Of a DNA stretch of 64,000 nucleotides, positions 1 through 11,896 are shown piece after piece. The notes under the pieces were generated by a model. The model had not been told where the DNA came from. It made no database searches and saw only the letters and a list, made by a program, of their open reading frames with translations. Each line of letters begins with the position of its first letter. Position 1 is the first letter of the stretch. The DNA is from Stutzerimonas stutzeri (GTDB lineage Bacteria > Pseudomonadota > Gammaproteobacteria > Pseudomonadales > Pseudomonadaceae). The translations under genes were made by a program, and so were the position numbers. The stretch covers positions 4,464,001 to 4,528,000 of the forward strand of contig NZ_CP073105.1 in NCBI RefSeq assembly GCF_018138085.1. The letters run 5' to 3'.

Positions 1-590
1 GGGGTGCGATCCTGATCAGCGTCGGGCTGGTGGTATCGCTGGCCGGTGCCCTGCTCTCCTGGACGCTGTTGTGCGCCGAGATTCTCTTCGCAGGCGCCCG
101 CGACCACACCATGCCGAGTTTCCTGCGCAAGGAAAACGCCAACCACGTCCCGGCCAATGCACTGTGGCTGTCCAACGGGCTGATCCAGCTGTTCCTGATC
201 ATCACCCTGTTCAACGCCTCGACCTACCTGAGCCTGCTCTATCTGGCCACCTCGATGATCCTGGTGCCGTATTTCTGGTCCGCCGCCTACGCCGTCCTGG
301 TCGGGCTGCGGGGTGAAAGCTACGAAGGCCAGCCCGGCGAACGGCGCAAGGACCTGGCGATCGCGATCGTCGCCACGCTCTACGCGCTCTGGCTGCTCTA
401 TGCCGGCGGTGTGCAGTACCTGCTGCTCTCCGCCCTGCTGTATGCCCCCGGCGCACTGTTCTTCGCCAAGGCCAAGCATGAGCGTGGCCAACCGGTATTC
501 AGTGCGCTGGAGAAGGCGATCTTCGCAGCGGTGCTGATCGGCGCCGCCATCGCGGCCTACGGGCTCTACACCGGTTTCCTGTCCCTCTGA
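1..590 (+). CDS. arcD: Arginine/ornithine antiporter ArcD, C-terminal part (cut by left edge)
   Basis: The reading frame is open from base 3 to the stop at 588-590, giving 195 residues without an N terminus. The visible part is very hydrophobic, with about five membrane segments, including one near VLIGAAIAAYGLYTGF at the end, as expected for the C-terminal half of an APC-family inner-membrane exchanger. ArcD imports arginine and exports ornithine to feed the arginine deiminase route. The identification leans on context, since arcA starts 97 bp downstream on the same strand in the usual arcDABC order. The operon promoter, normally under Anr and ArgR in pseudomonads, lies outside the window. 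Confidence 0.9.
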   Translation, partial: GAILISVGLVVSLAGALLSWTLLCAEILFAGARDHTMPSFLRKENANHVPANALWLSNGLIQLFLIITLFNASTYLSLLYLATSMILVPYFWSAAYAVLVGLRGESYEGQPGERRKDLAIAIVATLYALWLLYAGGVQYLLLSALLYAPGALFFAKAKHERGQPVFSALEKAIFAAVLIGAAIAAYGLYTGFLSL

Positions 591-617
591 CCGTCGGGGC
601 GAAAGCCCGGACATGCC

Positions 618-638
618 GCCACCGTCACGAGCGGTGGC
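618..638 (+). promoter_or_regulatory. Hairpin in the arcD-arcA gap
   Basis: GCCACCG at 618-624 pairs perfectly with CGGTGGC at 632-638 across a 7-nt loop. There is no T run after it, so it is more likely an mRNA processing or stability element than a terminator. The arc transcript is known to be processed between genes in P. aeruginosa; that this hairpin plays such a role is inference. Confidence 0.45.
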
Positions 639-687
639 CTGTCGCCGAGCACCCACAGGTGCGAGGCCTCTTTGAAGGAGAACTGCC

Positions 688-1944
688 ATGAACCCGCAAC
701 CGATGCCGCTGGGCGTCCATTCCGAAGCCGGAAAACTGCGCAAGGTGATGGTCTGCTCACCCGGCCTGGCGCACCAGCGCTTGACCCCGGCCAACTGCGA
801 CGAGCTGCTGTTCGACGACGTGCTCTGGGTTAGCCAGGCCAAGCGCGACCACTTCGATTTCGTTAGCAAGATGCGCGAACGGGGCGTCGAGGTGCTGGAA
901 ATGCACAACCTGCTCACCGAGACGCTGGGAAATCCTGAAGCCCGCCAATGGATCCTCGACCACAAGATCACCGCCAATCAGGTCGGCGTCGGCCTGCAGA
1001 ACGAGGTGCGCGCCTGGCTCGAGGAGCAACAGCCGAGACAGCTGGCCGAATACCTGATCGGCGGTGTGTCGGGTAGCGATCTACCGGGCACCCACAGCGG
1101 CGAGATCGTCAGCCTGTTCCGCGACTATCTCGGCCACTCCAGCTTCATCCTGCCGCCCTTGCCGAACACGATATTCACCCGCGACACCAGTTGCTGGATC
1201 TACGGTGGCGTGTCGCTCAACCCCATGCACTGGACCGCGCGGCGTCAAGAAACCCTGCTCACGGCGGCCATCTACCGCTTCCATCCGCAGTTCGCCGGGC
1301 AGGACTTCAAGGTCTGGTACGGCGACCCGGAGCTCGACCATGGCCTGGCCACCCTCGAGGGCGGCGACGTCATGCCGATCGGCAAGGGTGTGGTCCTCAT
1401 CGGCATGGGTGAGCGCTCCTCACGCCAGGCCATCGGCCAGCTGGCGCAGTCGTTGTTCCGTCAGGGCGCCGCCGAACGGGTCATCGTCGCCGGCTTGCCG
1501 CGCTCACGCTCTGCCATGCACCTGGACACCGTGTTCAGCTTCTGTGACCGCGATCTGGTGACCATTTACCCAGAGGTGGTCAACGGCATCGTCGCCTTCA
1601 GCCTGCGGCCTGACGAAAGCAAGCCGGGCGGCATCGACCTGCGCCGGGAAAGCGCAGGCTTCCTGCAGGTGGTCGCCGAAGCCCTCGGCCTGCCGGCGCT
1701 GCGTGTGGTCGAAACCGGCGGCGACAGTTACGAGGTCGAACGCGAGCAGTGGGACGACGGCAACAACGTGGTCGCCCTGGAGCCCGGCGTGGTCATCGGC
1801 TACGACCGCAACACCTTCACCAACACGCAGCTGCGCAAGGCCGGCGTCGAGGTGATCACCATCAGCGCCAGCGAACTGGGCCGCGGCCGTGGCGGCGGCC
1901 ACTGCATGACCTGCCCGATCGTGCGCGACGCACTCGACTATTGA
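688..1944 (+). CDS. arcA: Arginine deiminase ArcA
   Basis: A 418-residue cytoplasmic enzyme that hydrolyses arginine to citrulline and ammonia, the first step of the ATP-yielding deiminase pathway. All catalytic residues known from the P. aeruginosa enzyme are at the same numbers here: Asp166 in FTRD, Glu224 in LEGGD, His278 and Asp280 in MHLD, and the nucleophile Cys406 in GGHCMTCP near the C terminus. The start follows a strong ribosome site (GAAGGAGAA). It sits between arcD and arcB, 56 bp before arcB, and is surely cotranscribed with them. Confidence 0.98.
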   Translation: MNPQPMPLGVHSEAGKLRKVMVCSPGLAHQRLTPANCDELLFDDVLWVSQAKRDHFDFVSKMRERGVEVLEMHNLLTETLGNPEARQWILDHKITANQVGVGLQNEVRAWLEEQQPRQLAEYLIGGVSGSDLPGTHSGEIVSLFRDYLGHSSFILPPLPNTIFTRDTSCWIYGGVSLNPMHWTARRQETLLTAAIYRFHPQFAGQDFKVWYGDPELDHGLATLEGGDVMPIGKGVVLIGMGERSSRQAIGQLAQSLFRQGAAERVIVAGLPRSRSAMHLDTVFSFCDRDLVTIYPEVVNGIVAFSLRPDESKPGGIDLRRESAGFLQVVAEALGLPALRVVETGGDSYEVEREQWDDGNNVVALEPGVVIGYDRNTFTNTQLRKAGVEVITISASELGRGRGGGHCMTCPIVRDALDY

Positions 1945-2000
1945 TCAACCGATCATGCCGCCGGCCGCGCGCCGGCGACCTGCACAGAGGACGCTTGACC

Positions 2001-3011
2001 ATGGCTTTCAACATTCACAACCGCAGCCTGCTCAGCCTGATGCACCACAGCGAACGCGAGTTGCGTTACCTGCTCGACCTTTCCCGCGACCTCAAGCGTG
2101 CCAAGTACACCGGCACCGAGCGCCAGCACCTGAAGGGCAAGAACATCGCGCTGATCTTCGAAAAGACCTCTACCCGCACCCGTTGCGCCTTCGAGGTGGC
2201 CGCCTATGACCAGGGCGCCAACGTCACCTACATCGACCCGAACTCCTCGCAGATCGGCCACAAGGAGAGCATGAAGGACACCGCCCGGGTGCTCGGCCGC
2301 ATGTACGATGCCATCGAGTACCGTGGCTTCAAGCAGGACGTGGTCGAGGAACTGGCCCGCTATGCCGGGGTGCCGGTCTACAACGGCCTGACCGACGAGT
2401 ATCACCCGACCCAGATGATCGCCGACGTGCTGACCATGCGTGAGCACTGCGACAAGCCGCTGCATCAGATCAGCTATGCGTATCTGGGCGACGCCCGCAA
2501 CAACATGGGCAAATCGCTGCTGCTGATCGGCGCGAAGCTGGGCATGGACGTGCGCATCGCCGCACCACGCGCGCTGTGGCCGAGCGAAGAGCACGTCAAC
2601 GCCTGCCGTGCATTCGCCGAACAGAGTGGCGCCCGGCTGCTGCTCACCGAGGACCCGCAGGCCGCCGTGCAGGACGTTGATTTCGTGCATACCGATGTCT
2701 GGGTGTCGATGGGCGAACCAGTCGAGGCCTGGGCCGAGCGTATCGAGCAGCTGCTGCCCTATCAGGTGAACCCGGCCCTGATGCAGGCCACCGGCAACCC
2801 TCGGACCAAGTTCATGCACTGCCTGCCGGCGTTTCACAACAGCGAGACCAAGGTCGGCAAGCAGATCGCAGCCCAGTACCCTCACCTGGCCAACGGCATC
2901 GAGGTAACCGAGGAGGTCTTCGAGTCGCCGGCGTGCATCGCCTTCGAGCAAGCCGAGAACCGCATGCACACCATCAAGGCGATCCTGGTCTCGACCCTGG
3001 CCGATATCTGA
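2001..3011 (+). CDS. arcB: Catabolic ornithine carbamoyltransferase ArcB
   Basis: A 336-residue enzyme that phosphorolyses citrulline to ornithine and carbamoyl phosphate. The carbamoyl-phosphate site STRTR is at residues 57-61, and the ornithine/catalytic loop HCLP appears in FMHCLPAFH near residue 274. Glu106 lies where the P. aeruginosa catabolic enzyme has the glutamate tied to its cooperative, one-way behaviour (Glu105 without the initial Met). This and the operon point to the catabolic rather than the biosynthetic isozyme. The frame stays open upstream into arcA, but the ATG at 2001 gives the standard family N terminus [11 protein letters not shown], with an AGAGGA ribosome site. Confidence 0.98.
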   Translation: MAFNIHNRSLLSLMHHSERELRYLLDLSRDLKRAKYTGTERQHLKGKNIALIFEKTSTRTRCAFEVAAYDQGANVTYIDPNSSQIGHKESMKDTARVLGRMYDAIEYRGFKQDVVEELARYAGVPVYNGLTDEYHPTQMIADVLTMREHCDKPLHQISYAYLGDARNNMGKSLLLIGAKLGMDVRIAAPRALWPSEEHVNACRAFAEQSGARLLLTEDPQAAVQDVDFVHTDVWVSMGEPVEAWAERIEQLLPYQVNPALMQATGNPRTKFMHCLPAFHNSETKVGKQIAAQYPHLANGIEVTEEVFESPACIAFEQAENRMHTIKAILVSTLADI

Positions 3012-3017
3012 ACGATT

Positions 3018-3042
3018 CGGCGCCCGCCCCGTGCGGGCGCCG
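3018..3042 (+). promoter_or_regulatory. Strong hairpin just before the arcC ribosome site
   Basis: A perfect 10-bp GC stem (CGGCGCCCGC with GCGGGCGCCG) closes a 5-nt loop. It begins 6 bases after the arcB stop and ends directly against the arcC ribosome site GTGGAGGA. There is no T tract. It may set the relative yield of ArcB and ArcC, or protect processed arcDAB mRNA ends. Confidence 0.55.
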
Positions 3043-3056
3043 TGGAGGATTGCAGC

Positions 3057-3980
3057 ATGCGTATCGTCGTCGCATTGGGTGGCAATGCCCTGCTTCGCAG
3101 AGGCGAGCCGCTGAGCGCTGAAAACCAGCGCGAGAACGTCCGGACCGCCTGCGCCCAGATCGCCCGGATCGCCCCGGGCAACGAGCTGGTCGTGGCCCAC
3201 GGCAACGGCCCGCAGGTTGGCCTGCTTGCCCTGCAGGGCGCCGCCTACACGGACGTGCCCAGCTATCCGCTGGACGTCCTCGGGGCGGAAACCGAGGGCA
3301 TGATCGGCTACATCATCGAGCAGGAACTGGGCAACCTGCTGCCCGTCGAGGTGCCCTTCGCCACCTTGCTGACGCAGGTCGAGGTGGACGCGAACGATCC
3401 GGCCCTCGCACAGCCGAGCAAGCCGATCGGCCCGGTCTACAGCCGCGAAGAAGCTGAACGTCTGGCCGCGGCGAAGGGCTGGAGCATCGCAGCGGACGGC
3501 GACCACTTCCGCCGCGTGGTGGCCAGCCCGCGACCGAAGCGCATCTTCGAAATCAGGCCAATCCGCTGGTTGCTGGAAAAAGGTGCGGTGGTCATCTGCG
3601 CCGGTGGCGGCGGCATCCCGACGGTCTATGACCAGGAGCGGAAACTGCACGGCATCGAGGCGGTGATCGACAAGGATCTCTGCTCCGCGCTGCTGGCCGA
3701 GCAGCTCGAGGCGGACCTGCTGGTGATCGCCACCGACGTCGACGGCGCCTATCTGGACTGGGGCACAGCGCAGCAGCGGCGCATCGCCGAGGCCCATCCC
3801 GACCAGTTGGAAGGGTTGGGTTTTGCAGCCGGTTCGATGGGACCGAAGATTCAGGCGGCCTGCGAATTCGCGCGCAACACCGGCAGGACGGCGGTCATCG
3901 GCTCACTCGGTGATATCGAGGCGATCGTCCAGGGGCAGGCGGGGACCCGCATCAGCCTGGCGGCGAGCGGACCGGACTAG
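3057..3980 (+). CDS. arcC: Carbamate kinase ArcC
   Basis: A 307-residue amino-acid-kinase-fold enzyme that transfers the phosphate of carbamoyl phosphate to ADP, the ATP-forming last step of the pathway. GGNALL at residues 8-13 and the AGGGGIP segment are phosphate-binding motifs; the [10 protein letters not shown] and ATDVDGAY segments are typical of the family. The ATG at 3057 is chosen over one 15 bases upstream because it follows GTGGAGGA at good spacing and starts with the family sequence [12 protein letters not shown]. It is the last gene of the operon and converges on hutC with a 34-bp gap. Confidence 0.97.
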   Translation: MRIVVALGGNALLRRGEPLSAENQRENVRTACAQIARIAPGNELVVAHGNGPQVGLLALQGAAYTDVPSYPLDVLGAETEGMIGYIIEQELGNLLPVEVPFATLLTQVEVDANDPALAQPSKPIGPVYSREEAERLAAAKGWSIAADGDHFRRVVASPRPKRIFEIRPIRWLLEKGAVVICAGGGGIPTVYDQERKLHGIEAVIDKDLCSALLAEQLEADLLVIATDVDGAYLDWGTAQQRRIAEAHPDQLEGLGFAAGSMGPKIQAACEFARNTGRTAVIGSLGDIEAIVQGQAGTRISLAASGPD

Positions 3981-4014
3981 CCCGACACGCCCGGGCATGG
4001 TCGCGACGCAGGCG

Positions 4015-4758
4015 TCAGCTGCCACGTCGCGGCGAGGCCGAGGCGAAGTCACGCGGCCCCAGCGACGAGCGCAGCTTGTAGCGATCCCCAGGGTGGATCA
4101 GCCGCGCGTAGCTGATCAGGTGATCCTCCGACCAGGTGCGGCGGATCATGCTCAGGCACGGCGTCGCCGGGTCCATGGCCAGCCATTCGGCGGTCTGGCG
4201 ATCGACCAGCACGGCCTCGACGACATGCTCCACATCGGAGATCGGGCAGGCCGCCACCAGCACCTCGTTGGGCGTGTGCCGGGCGAAATCGGTCTGCAGG
4301 TAATCCGGCACCCAGCGCGGGTTGACGTAGCGATCCTCCAGTTGGATGGGCAGGCCGTTTTCGCGGTGCACCAGGATGCTGTGAAAGGTCGGCGTGCCGA
4401 CTCGCACGCCGAGCCGCAGGGCGACCTCGTCATCGGCCTCGATCGCCTCGCAGCGCAGTATCAGGTTGCTGTATTCGTTGCCGCGCCCGCGGACCTCGGC
4501 GGCGATGTTCAGCACCTCGTGCAGCGAAGACTCGGCCTTGCGATCGGTGACGAAGGTGCCGAGCCCGGCCTGGCGGATCAGGTAACCCTTCTGCACCAGG
4601 TCGCGGATGGCCTTGTTGGCGGTCATCCGGCTGACGCCGAAATCCCGTGCCAGTTGCTCCTCGGCGGGAATCTGGTGATTGACCGGAAAATCCCCGGCGC
4701 TGATGCGCTCGAGCAGATATTGCTCGATGACCCGGTAGCGAGGTGTGTTGCTGGCCAC
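4015..4758 (-). CDS. hutC: Histidine utilisation repressor HutC (GntR family)
   Basis: A 247-residue regulator with an N-terminal GntR winged helix-turn-helix (about residues 5-73, recognition region near GVSRMTANKAIRDL at 41-54) and a C-terminal UTRA ligand domain. HutC represses hut genes and is released by urocanate. It is the last gene of the minus-strand hut cluster, 85 bp after the permease gene, so it is probably made from the operon it represses. The matching operator is at 13147-13162. No copy of that palindrome was seen directly upstream of hutC itself. Confidence 0.95.
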   Translation of the reverse strand: MASNTPRYRVIEQYLLERISAGDFPVNHQIPAEEQLARDFGVSRMTANKAIRDLVQKGYLIRQAGLGTFVTDRKAESSLHEVLNIAAEVRGRGNEYSNLILRCEAIEADDEVALRLGVRVGTPTFHSILVHRENGLPIQLEDRYVNPRWVPDYLQTDFARHTPNEVLVAACPISDVEHVVEAVLVDRQTAEWLAMDPATPCLSMIRRTWSEDHLISYARLIHPGDRYKLRSSLGPRDFASASPRRGS

Positions 4759-4843
4759 TCAGGCCCCCTTAATGTCGACGCGCGATGCGCGGATGATAAC
4801 GTCCGCCGTGGCCGAGGTGCAGGGACCCGAGCGTGCAGGCGGC

Positions 4844-6184
4844 TCAGAGCAGCATCGCCGCCAGCCAGCCGGCTGCGATCAGCGGCAGATTGAAATGCAG
4901 GAAGGTCGGCACCACGGTGTCCCAGATGTGGTCGTGCTGGCCATCGGCGTTCAACCCCGCAGTAGGCCCTAGGGTCGAGTCCGAAGCCGGCGAACCGGCA
5001 TCACCCAGCGCCGCGGCGGTACCCACCAGGGCAATGATCGCCAGCGGCGAGAAACCGAATCCCAGCCCCAGTGGCACATAGATGGAGGCGATGATCGGCA
5101 CGGTGGAGAACGACGAGCCGATGCCGATGGTGATCAACAGCCCCACCAGCAGCATGATCAGGGCCGCCATGCCGCGGTTGTCGCCAATCAGCTCCGCCGA
5201 GCTGCTGACCAGATTGGGGATCTCTCCGGTGGCCTTCATCACCGCTGCGAAGCCGGCCGCGGCGATCATGATGAACCCCACCAGTGCCATCAGGCGCATG
5301 CCCTGGGTGAAGACGTCGTCCTGCTCATTCCAGCGGATCACCCCGCTGATGGAAATCACCGCGAAGCCGACCAGGCCGCCGAATACCATCGAACCGCTCC
5401 ACAACTGCACGCCCAGCGCCAGCAGCAGGGCGAGGACGATCAGCCCGAGCTGACGCGCACTCAATGGCTCGGCGTTGTTGCGCAGATGCTCGCCGGCGAT
5501 CGGCAGCTCCTGGTAGACCCGTTTGCGGCGATAACTGAACGCCGCGATCACCAGCCCGAGGACCATGCCCAGCGCCGGGATCGCCATGGCCTGGGGCGCC
5601 ATTTCGCGGCTGACCGTCAAGCCCTGGGCCGCGCCGGCCTGGTTGACGTTGCCGATCAGGATGTCGTTGAGAAAGATGGTGCCAAAGCCGATCGGCAGCG
5701 CCATGTAGGTGACGGTGATGGCGAAAGTGATCGCGCAGGCGGTCAACCGCCGGTCCAGCTGTAGCCGATTCATCACGTGTAACAACGGCGGCACCAGGAT
5801 CGGGATAAAGGCGATATGTACCGGAATCACCGTCTCGGCGGCGAAACCGGCCAGCACCAGGCAGGTCAACATGCCCCATTTGACCAGCGCCAGCTCACCC
5901 GTCTTGTGTCGGCTGTGCCCCAGATGCTCGACCACCCGGGCCGATAGCCGCTGGGCAATGCCGGTACGCGACAGGGCCACGGCGAACGCGCCCAGGGTGG
6001 CGTAGGCCAAGGCCACCGAGGCGCCGCCGCCGAGCCCCTCGTTGAAGGCCTCGATGATCGCCTCGATAGGCATCCCCGCCGTCAGCCCGCCGATTACCGC
6101 GGAGATCACCAGGGCAAAAACCACCGAGACCCGCATCATCGACAGCGTGACCATGGCCAGCACCGCCAGAACAATTGAATTCAT
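4844..6184 (-). CDS. NhaC/YuiF-type permease of the hut cluster
   Basis: A 446-residue polytopic inner-membrane protein with about eleven to twelve hydrophobic segments. It belongs to the Na+/H+ antiporter family related to Bacillus YuiF, members of which are implicated in amino acid uptake. GxGxxxxxxP-type repeats and the DAGSPASDSTLGPTAGLN stretch near the C terminus are family features. Its place between hutH and hutC suggests histidine or urocanate uptake; this is inferred from position. It starts at the ATG at 6184, preceded by AAAGGAA, 86 bp after hutH. Confidence 0.85.
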   Translation of the reverse strand: MNSIVLAVLAMVTLSMMRVSVVFALVISAVIGGLTAGMPIEAIIEAFNEGLGGGASVALAYATLGAFAVALSRTGIAQRLSARVVEHLGHSRHKTGELALVKWGMLTCLVLAGFAAETVIPVHIAFIPILVPPLLHVMNRLQLDRRLTACAITFAITVTYMALPIGFGTIFLNDILIGNVNQAGAAQGLTVSREMAPQAMAIPALGMVLGLVIAAFSYRRKRVYQELPIAGEHLRNNAEPLSARQLGLIVLALLLALGVQLWSGSMVFGGLVGFAVISISGVIRWNEQDDVFTQGMRLMALVGFIMIAAAGFAAVMKATGEIPNLVSSSAELIGDNRGMAALIMLLVGLLITIGIGSSFSTVPIIASIYVPLGLGFGFSPLAIIALVGTAAALGDAGSPASDSTLGPTAGLNADGQHDHIWDTVVPTFLHFNLPLIAAGWLAAMLL

Positions 6185-6270
6185 TTGAGTTCCTTTCGGT
6201 TTTTATTGTTGTTTTCTGCGCACAGCGTTCCCCGGCCGGTAGGCCGAGGAAACGTTAGCGATTCAGCGAT

Positions 6271-7802
6271 TCAGTTCAGAGAAGGCAATATCCCGGCCGG
6301 CAGCAGCGGGCTCAGCACGCCCTCGGCGAGCAGGGCGTCGGCCGCGGCGATGTCCGGCGCGAAGAAGCGGTCTTCCACGTAGTAGGGCACCTTGGCGCGC
6401 AATGCCTGGCGCGCCCGCTCGAGCAACGGCGAGCTCTTCAGCCCCTCGCGGAAGTCCAGCCCCTGACAAGCACCGAGCCACTCGATGGCCAGAACGCCGC
6501 GGGTGTTGGCGGCCATCTCCCACAGGCGTTTGCCCGCCGCCGGCGCCATGGACACGTGGTCCTCCTGGTTGGCCGAGGTCGGCAGGCTGTCGACGCTGTG
6601 CGGGTGCGCCAGGGCCTTGTTCTCGCTGGCCAGGGCGGCAGCGGTGACCTGGGCGATCATGAAGCCGGAGTTCACCCCACCGTTGGCCACCAGGAACGGC
6701 GGCAACTGCGACATGTGCTTGTCCATCATCAAGGAGGTGCGCCGCTCGCTCAGCGCGCCGATTTCGGCAATGGCCAGGGCAATATTGTCGGCGGCCATGG
6801 CCACCGGTTCGGCGTGGAAGTTGCCCCCGGAAATAACGTCGCCCTCGGCGGCGAATACCAACGGATTGTCCGAAACCGCATTGGCCTCCACCGCCAGCAC
6901 CTCGGCGGCCTGGCGCAGCTGGGTCAGGCAAGCGCCCATGACCTGGGGCTGGCAGCGCAGCGAATACGGGTCCTGCACCTTGTCGCAAGCCTCGTGGGAA
7001 CGGCCGACTTCGCTGCTGTCGCCGAGCAGATGACGATAGACCGCCGCCGCGTCGATCTGCCCGCGTTGACCGCGAGCGGCGTGGATGCGCGCATCGAAGG
7101 GCGCCCGCGAACCCAGGGCCGCCTCGACGGTCAGGCCGCCGCAGACGGTCGCTGCGGCGAACAGGTCCTCGGCCTCGAACAACCCACGCAGGGCATAGGC
7201 GGTGGACACCTGGGTGCCGTTGAGCAGCGCCAGGCCTTCCTTGGCGGCCAGGGTCATCGGCTCAAGGCCGGCAATCGCCAGCGCCTCCGGCGCCGCCAGC
7301 CACTGGCCGTTATGACGCGCCCGACCTTCACCGAGCAGCACCAGCGACATGTGCGCCAGCGGCGCCAGGTCACCGGACGCGCCGACCGAGCCCTTGAGCG
7401 GGATGTGCGGGTAAACCTCGGCATTGATCATGGCGATCAGCGCCTCGATCACTTTCAGGCGGATACCGGAAAAGCCGCGCGCCAGGCTGTTGATCTTGAG
7501 CAGCATGATCAGCCGCACCATGGCGTCGTCCAGCGGCTCGCCGATGCCGGCGGCATGCGACAGCACCAGCGAGCGCTGCAGTTTTTCCAGGTCCTCGCTG
7601 GCGATGCGGGTCGAGGCCAGCAGGCCGAAACCGGTGTTGATGCCGTAGGCGGTGCGGTCCTCGGCAATGATCGCGTTGACGCAGGCGACACTGGCTTCGA
7701 TGGCGGCATGGGCGCTTTCGTCCAGACGCAGCTGCAGCGGGCTCTGATAGGCCGCACGCAGCTGGGCCAGGCTCAGCGTGCCGGGGTTGAAGGTGAACAG
7801 GC

Positions 7803-7806
<4 letters not shown>
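6271..7806 (-). CDS. hutH: Histidine ammonia-lyase HutH
   Basis: A 511-residue enzyme that removes ammonia from histidine to give urocanate. The Ala143-Ser144-Gly145 triad in [10 protein letters not shown] forms the autocatalytic MIO electrophile, and Tyr54 in YGINTGFG is the usual catalytic tyrosine. The chosen ATG at 7806 gives MSLFTFNPG and follows AAGGAG; the frame stays open 20 codons upstream inside hutU. The start overlaps the hutU stop in an ATGA arrangement, so the two are translationally coupled. Confidence 0.98.
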
Positions 7807-9485
<1,679 letters not shown>

Positions 9486-9524
9486 CTCAGGCTCCTCTCT
9501 ACAAATTCGGTGATCGCGGGCGGC

Positions 9525-10859
9525 TTACAGCCAGCCCAGGTAATGCGCCAGGTAGGCCAGCGGAATGCTGAATGCCAGGCTCAACAGGGTGCGTTGCAGC
9601 CAGACCAGCAACAGGTCGCGCAAGCGCAGGGGGATTCGGGTGGCGAGCACGCAGGGGATCGATGCCGACAGGAACAGCACGCTGCTCACCGAGACGATGG
9701 CGGTGACGAACTTGACCAGCACGTCGGCATCCTTCAGCAGCACCGCCGGCAGGAACATCTCGGCCAGGCCCGAGGAGACCGCGCCGGCCACCACCATCGG
9801 CTGGTCGAGGCCGAACAACCAAACCAGCGGATACAGCAGCAAGCCGATGGCATCGAACAGCGGCGTGTACTTGGCGGCCAGCAACCCGAGCAGGCCGACC
9901 GCGAGAATGCTCGGCAGGATCGCCGCGGTCATGCGAAGCCCATCGATGAAGGTTTCGCGCAGCGCGCTCGGCAGCGACGGTGCATGAGCGGCCTGCTCCA
10001 GACCGGCGCGCCAGGCGCTGGCGATACGGCTCTCACCGGCTGGCAGCGGCGGCTCGGCTCGGCTCTCGGACGGCAACCGCGACAGCGGATAGATTCGCGC
10101 ACTGACCGCGGTGACGCTGAAGGTCACCAGCATCGCGCTCCAGAAATACAGGTTCCAGATGTCCATCAGGCCCAGGGTCTTGGCGATGATCACCATGAAC
10201 GGCGCCGAAACGGTGGAAAAACCAGTGGCGATGATCGCCGCTTCGCGCACGCTGTAATGGCCCTGGCGATACATGCGGTCGGTGATCAGCAGGCCTACCG
10301 AGTAGCTGCCGACGAACGAGGCCACCGCATCGATCGCCGACTTGCCCGGGGTGCGCCAGATCGGCCGCATCACCGGCTGCATCAGTACGCCGACCAGTTC
10401 CAGCAGGCCGAAGCCGATCAGGAACACCAGCGCCAACGCACCCAGCGGCACGATCAGCGCCAGGCTGAGCACCAGCTTGTCGAACAGAAACGGCAGCATG
10501 CCCGGCTGGTAGAGCGCCTCGGGACCGATGCCAAACAGATAGCCGACGCCGATCAGCAGGCCGAACACCTTGAGCACACTGAATATCGTGCGGGTCAGGT
10601 CGCCGCGCCAGCTACCGCTGAGCCAGGGCTGCAACGCACCGTAGAGCATGAACAGCACGGCAATGGCGATGACCAGTGGACGGGCGTGGGCGAGCAAGGC
10701 GCTGGCGCTGTGATCGAGCAGAATGGTGTTGCGCCCGCCAATCTCGAACGGCACGAAGAAGACCAGCAGCCCGATCAGGCTGTAGCCAAGCAGACGGGCC
10801 AGGGCGCGGGCCCGCGAGACGGCGGCATTACCGTGCGGGCAGTCAGTGGAAGGAGTCAT
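9525..10859 (-). CDS. YjiH-type membrane protein with nucleoside-recognition (Gate) domain
   Basis: A 444-residue polytopic membrane protein with about ten hydrophobic segments and the loop pattern of nucleoside-recognition (Gate) proteins, closest in character to E. coli YjiH. The role of this family is not established. It sits inside the hut operon between hutG and hutU, 50 bp after hutG and 39 bp before hutU, so it is cotranscribed with histidine degradation genes and may move histidine, urocanate or a product such as formamide. That is inference from position only. Its start at 10859 follows an AGAGGAA site. Confidence 0.75.
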   Translation of the reverse strand: MTPSTDCPHGNAAVSRARALARLLGYSLIGLLVFFVPFEIGGRNTILLDHSASALLAHARPLVIAIAVLFMLYGALQPWLSGSWRGDLTRTIFSVLKVFGLLIGVGYLFGIGPEALYQPGMLPFLFDKLVLSLALIVPLGALALVFLIGFGLLELVGVLMQPVMRPIWRTPGKSAIDAVASFVGSYSVGLLITDRMYRQGHYSVREAAIIATGFSTVSAPFMVIIAKTLGLMDIWNLYFWSAMLVTFSVTAVSARIYPLSRLPSESRAEPPLPAGESRIASAWRAGLEQAAHAPSLPSALRETFIDGLRMTAAILPSILAVGLLGLLAAKYTPLFDAIGLLLYPLVWLFGLDQPMVVAGAVSSGLAEMFLPAVLLKDADVLVKFVTAIVSVSSVLFLSASIPCVLATRIPLRLRDLLLVWLQRTLLSLAFSIPLAYLAHYLGWL

Positions 10860-10909
10860 CTGAGGGTTCCTCTGTAGTTATTTTTGTCAGAGAAGTAGTC
10901 GAGACTGGC

Positions 10910-11896
10910 TCAGCCGGTCAGGGACAAAAGGTGAATCAGGCGAGCCGCCACCCGCGCGGTGCGGTTGTCGATGTCATGCTCGGGATTGAGTTCGGCAAGG
11001 TCTGCCAGGCGCAGCTTGCCGCTGTCGCGAATGCGTTCGAGCAAGGGTTCGAGCAGCGCAAGGGAAACGCCGCGCGCAGCCGGTGCGCTGACCCCGGGCG
11101 CTTCACAGGCCGGCAGCACGTCGATATCGATGGTCAGGTAGACGGCGTCGCAATCGGCGATGAACCGTTCCAGGTCGGCGCCCAGCCCCGCCAGACGGGA
11201 CTCACTGATGTCGTGGTCCTCGCGCACCAGTACCTGCAGGTCGGCGGCGCGCTGAAACAACGCGCGCGTATTGCTGGCACGGCTGATGCCGATACAGGCA
11301 TAGGCGAACGGCCAACCACGTGCCGCGCACTGCTCGGCGATCTGCGCGAAGGGTGTGCCGGAAGAATGCACATGGGCCGGGTCGCGCAGGTCGAAATGCG
11401 CATCGAAATTGATGATGCCTATGCGTGGGGCGGCCTTCCGTGGGGCGGCCTCCTGCGGGGCCTGCTGCTCGAATGATCGATCGCCGCCCAGATACCCGGC
11501 AAGCCCCTGCCAGCTACCGAACGCCACTTCATGGCCTCCACCAAGCACGATCGGCAGATGGCCCGCATCGAGCAATGCGCAGACATTGCCACCCAGACGA
11601 GCCTGCGCCGCTTCCAGATCGCCGTCGGCACAGACCACGTCGCCGGCATCGTAGGCCGGTCCACTGCGGTGCCAGGCCAGATTGGCCAGCGCTTTACGGA
11701 TCGCCAAGGGGCCGTTTGCCGCGCCGACTCGGCCATGGTTGCGCCGCACGCCTTCATCGCTGGCAAAGCCGAGCAAGGCCAGGCCCGGCTCGCTGCCATC
11801 GGCGAGTGGCTGAATGCGCTGGTGCCAGCGCGCGCTGTCCGCTTCCGGGTCAACGCGGCCCTGCCAGGGCTCCATCGAATGGCGATCAGCGTGCAT
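10910..11896 (-). CDS. hutG: Formiminoglutamase HutG (arginase family)
   Basis: A 328-residue ureohydrolase-fold enzyme that cleaves N-formimino-glutamate to glutamate and formamide. All six Mn2+ ligands of the arginase family are visible: His122 (GGGHE), Asp165, His167 and Asp169 (DAHFD), Asp257 and Asp259 (DID). This is not the N-formylglutamate deformylase also called HutG in other pseudomonads. The ATG at 11896 follows AAGGAGG and overlaps the end of hutI by 11 bp; a second ATG seven codons in has no such site. A 15-bp tandem duplication at 11424-11453 gives a repeated AAPR just before the metal-binding strand. Confidence 0.95.
   Translation of the reverse strand: MHADRHSMEPWQGRVDPEADSARWHQRIQPLADGSEPGLALLGFASDEGVRRNHGRVGAANGPLAIRKALANLAWHRSGPAYDAGDVVCADGDLEAAQARLGGNVCALLDAGHLPIVLGGGHEVAFGSWQGLAGYLGGDRSFEQQAPQEAAPRKAAPRIGIINFDAHFDLRDPAHVHSSGTPFAQIAEQCAARGWPFAYACIGISRASNTRALFQRAADLQVLVREDHDISESRLAGLGADLERFIADCDAVYLTIDIDVLPACEAPGVSAPAARGVSLALLEPLLERIRDSGKLRLADLAELNPEHDIDNRTARVAARLIHLLSLTG
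11424..11453 (+). repeat. 15-bp tandem duplication inside hutG
   Basis: Two adjacent 15-base units, 11424-11438 and 11439-11453, differ at one base (CGTGGGGCGGCCTTC against CGTGGGGCGGCCTCC). The duplication keeps the frame and produces AAPR-K-AAPR at HutG residues 150-158, a loop just before the [10 protein letters not shown] strand. Confidence 0.8.

Noticed and set aside
1953..3797. Long minus-strand open frame across arcB and arcC
   Set aside because: Both arc enzymes are complete with intact active sites on the plus strand.
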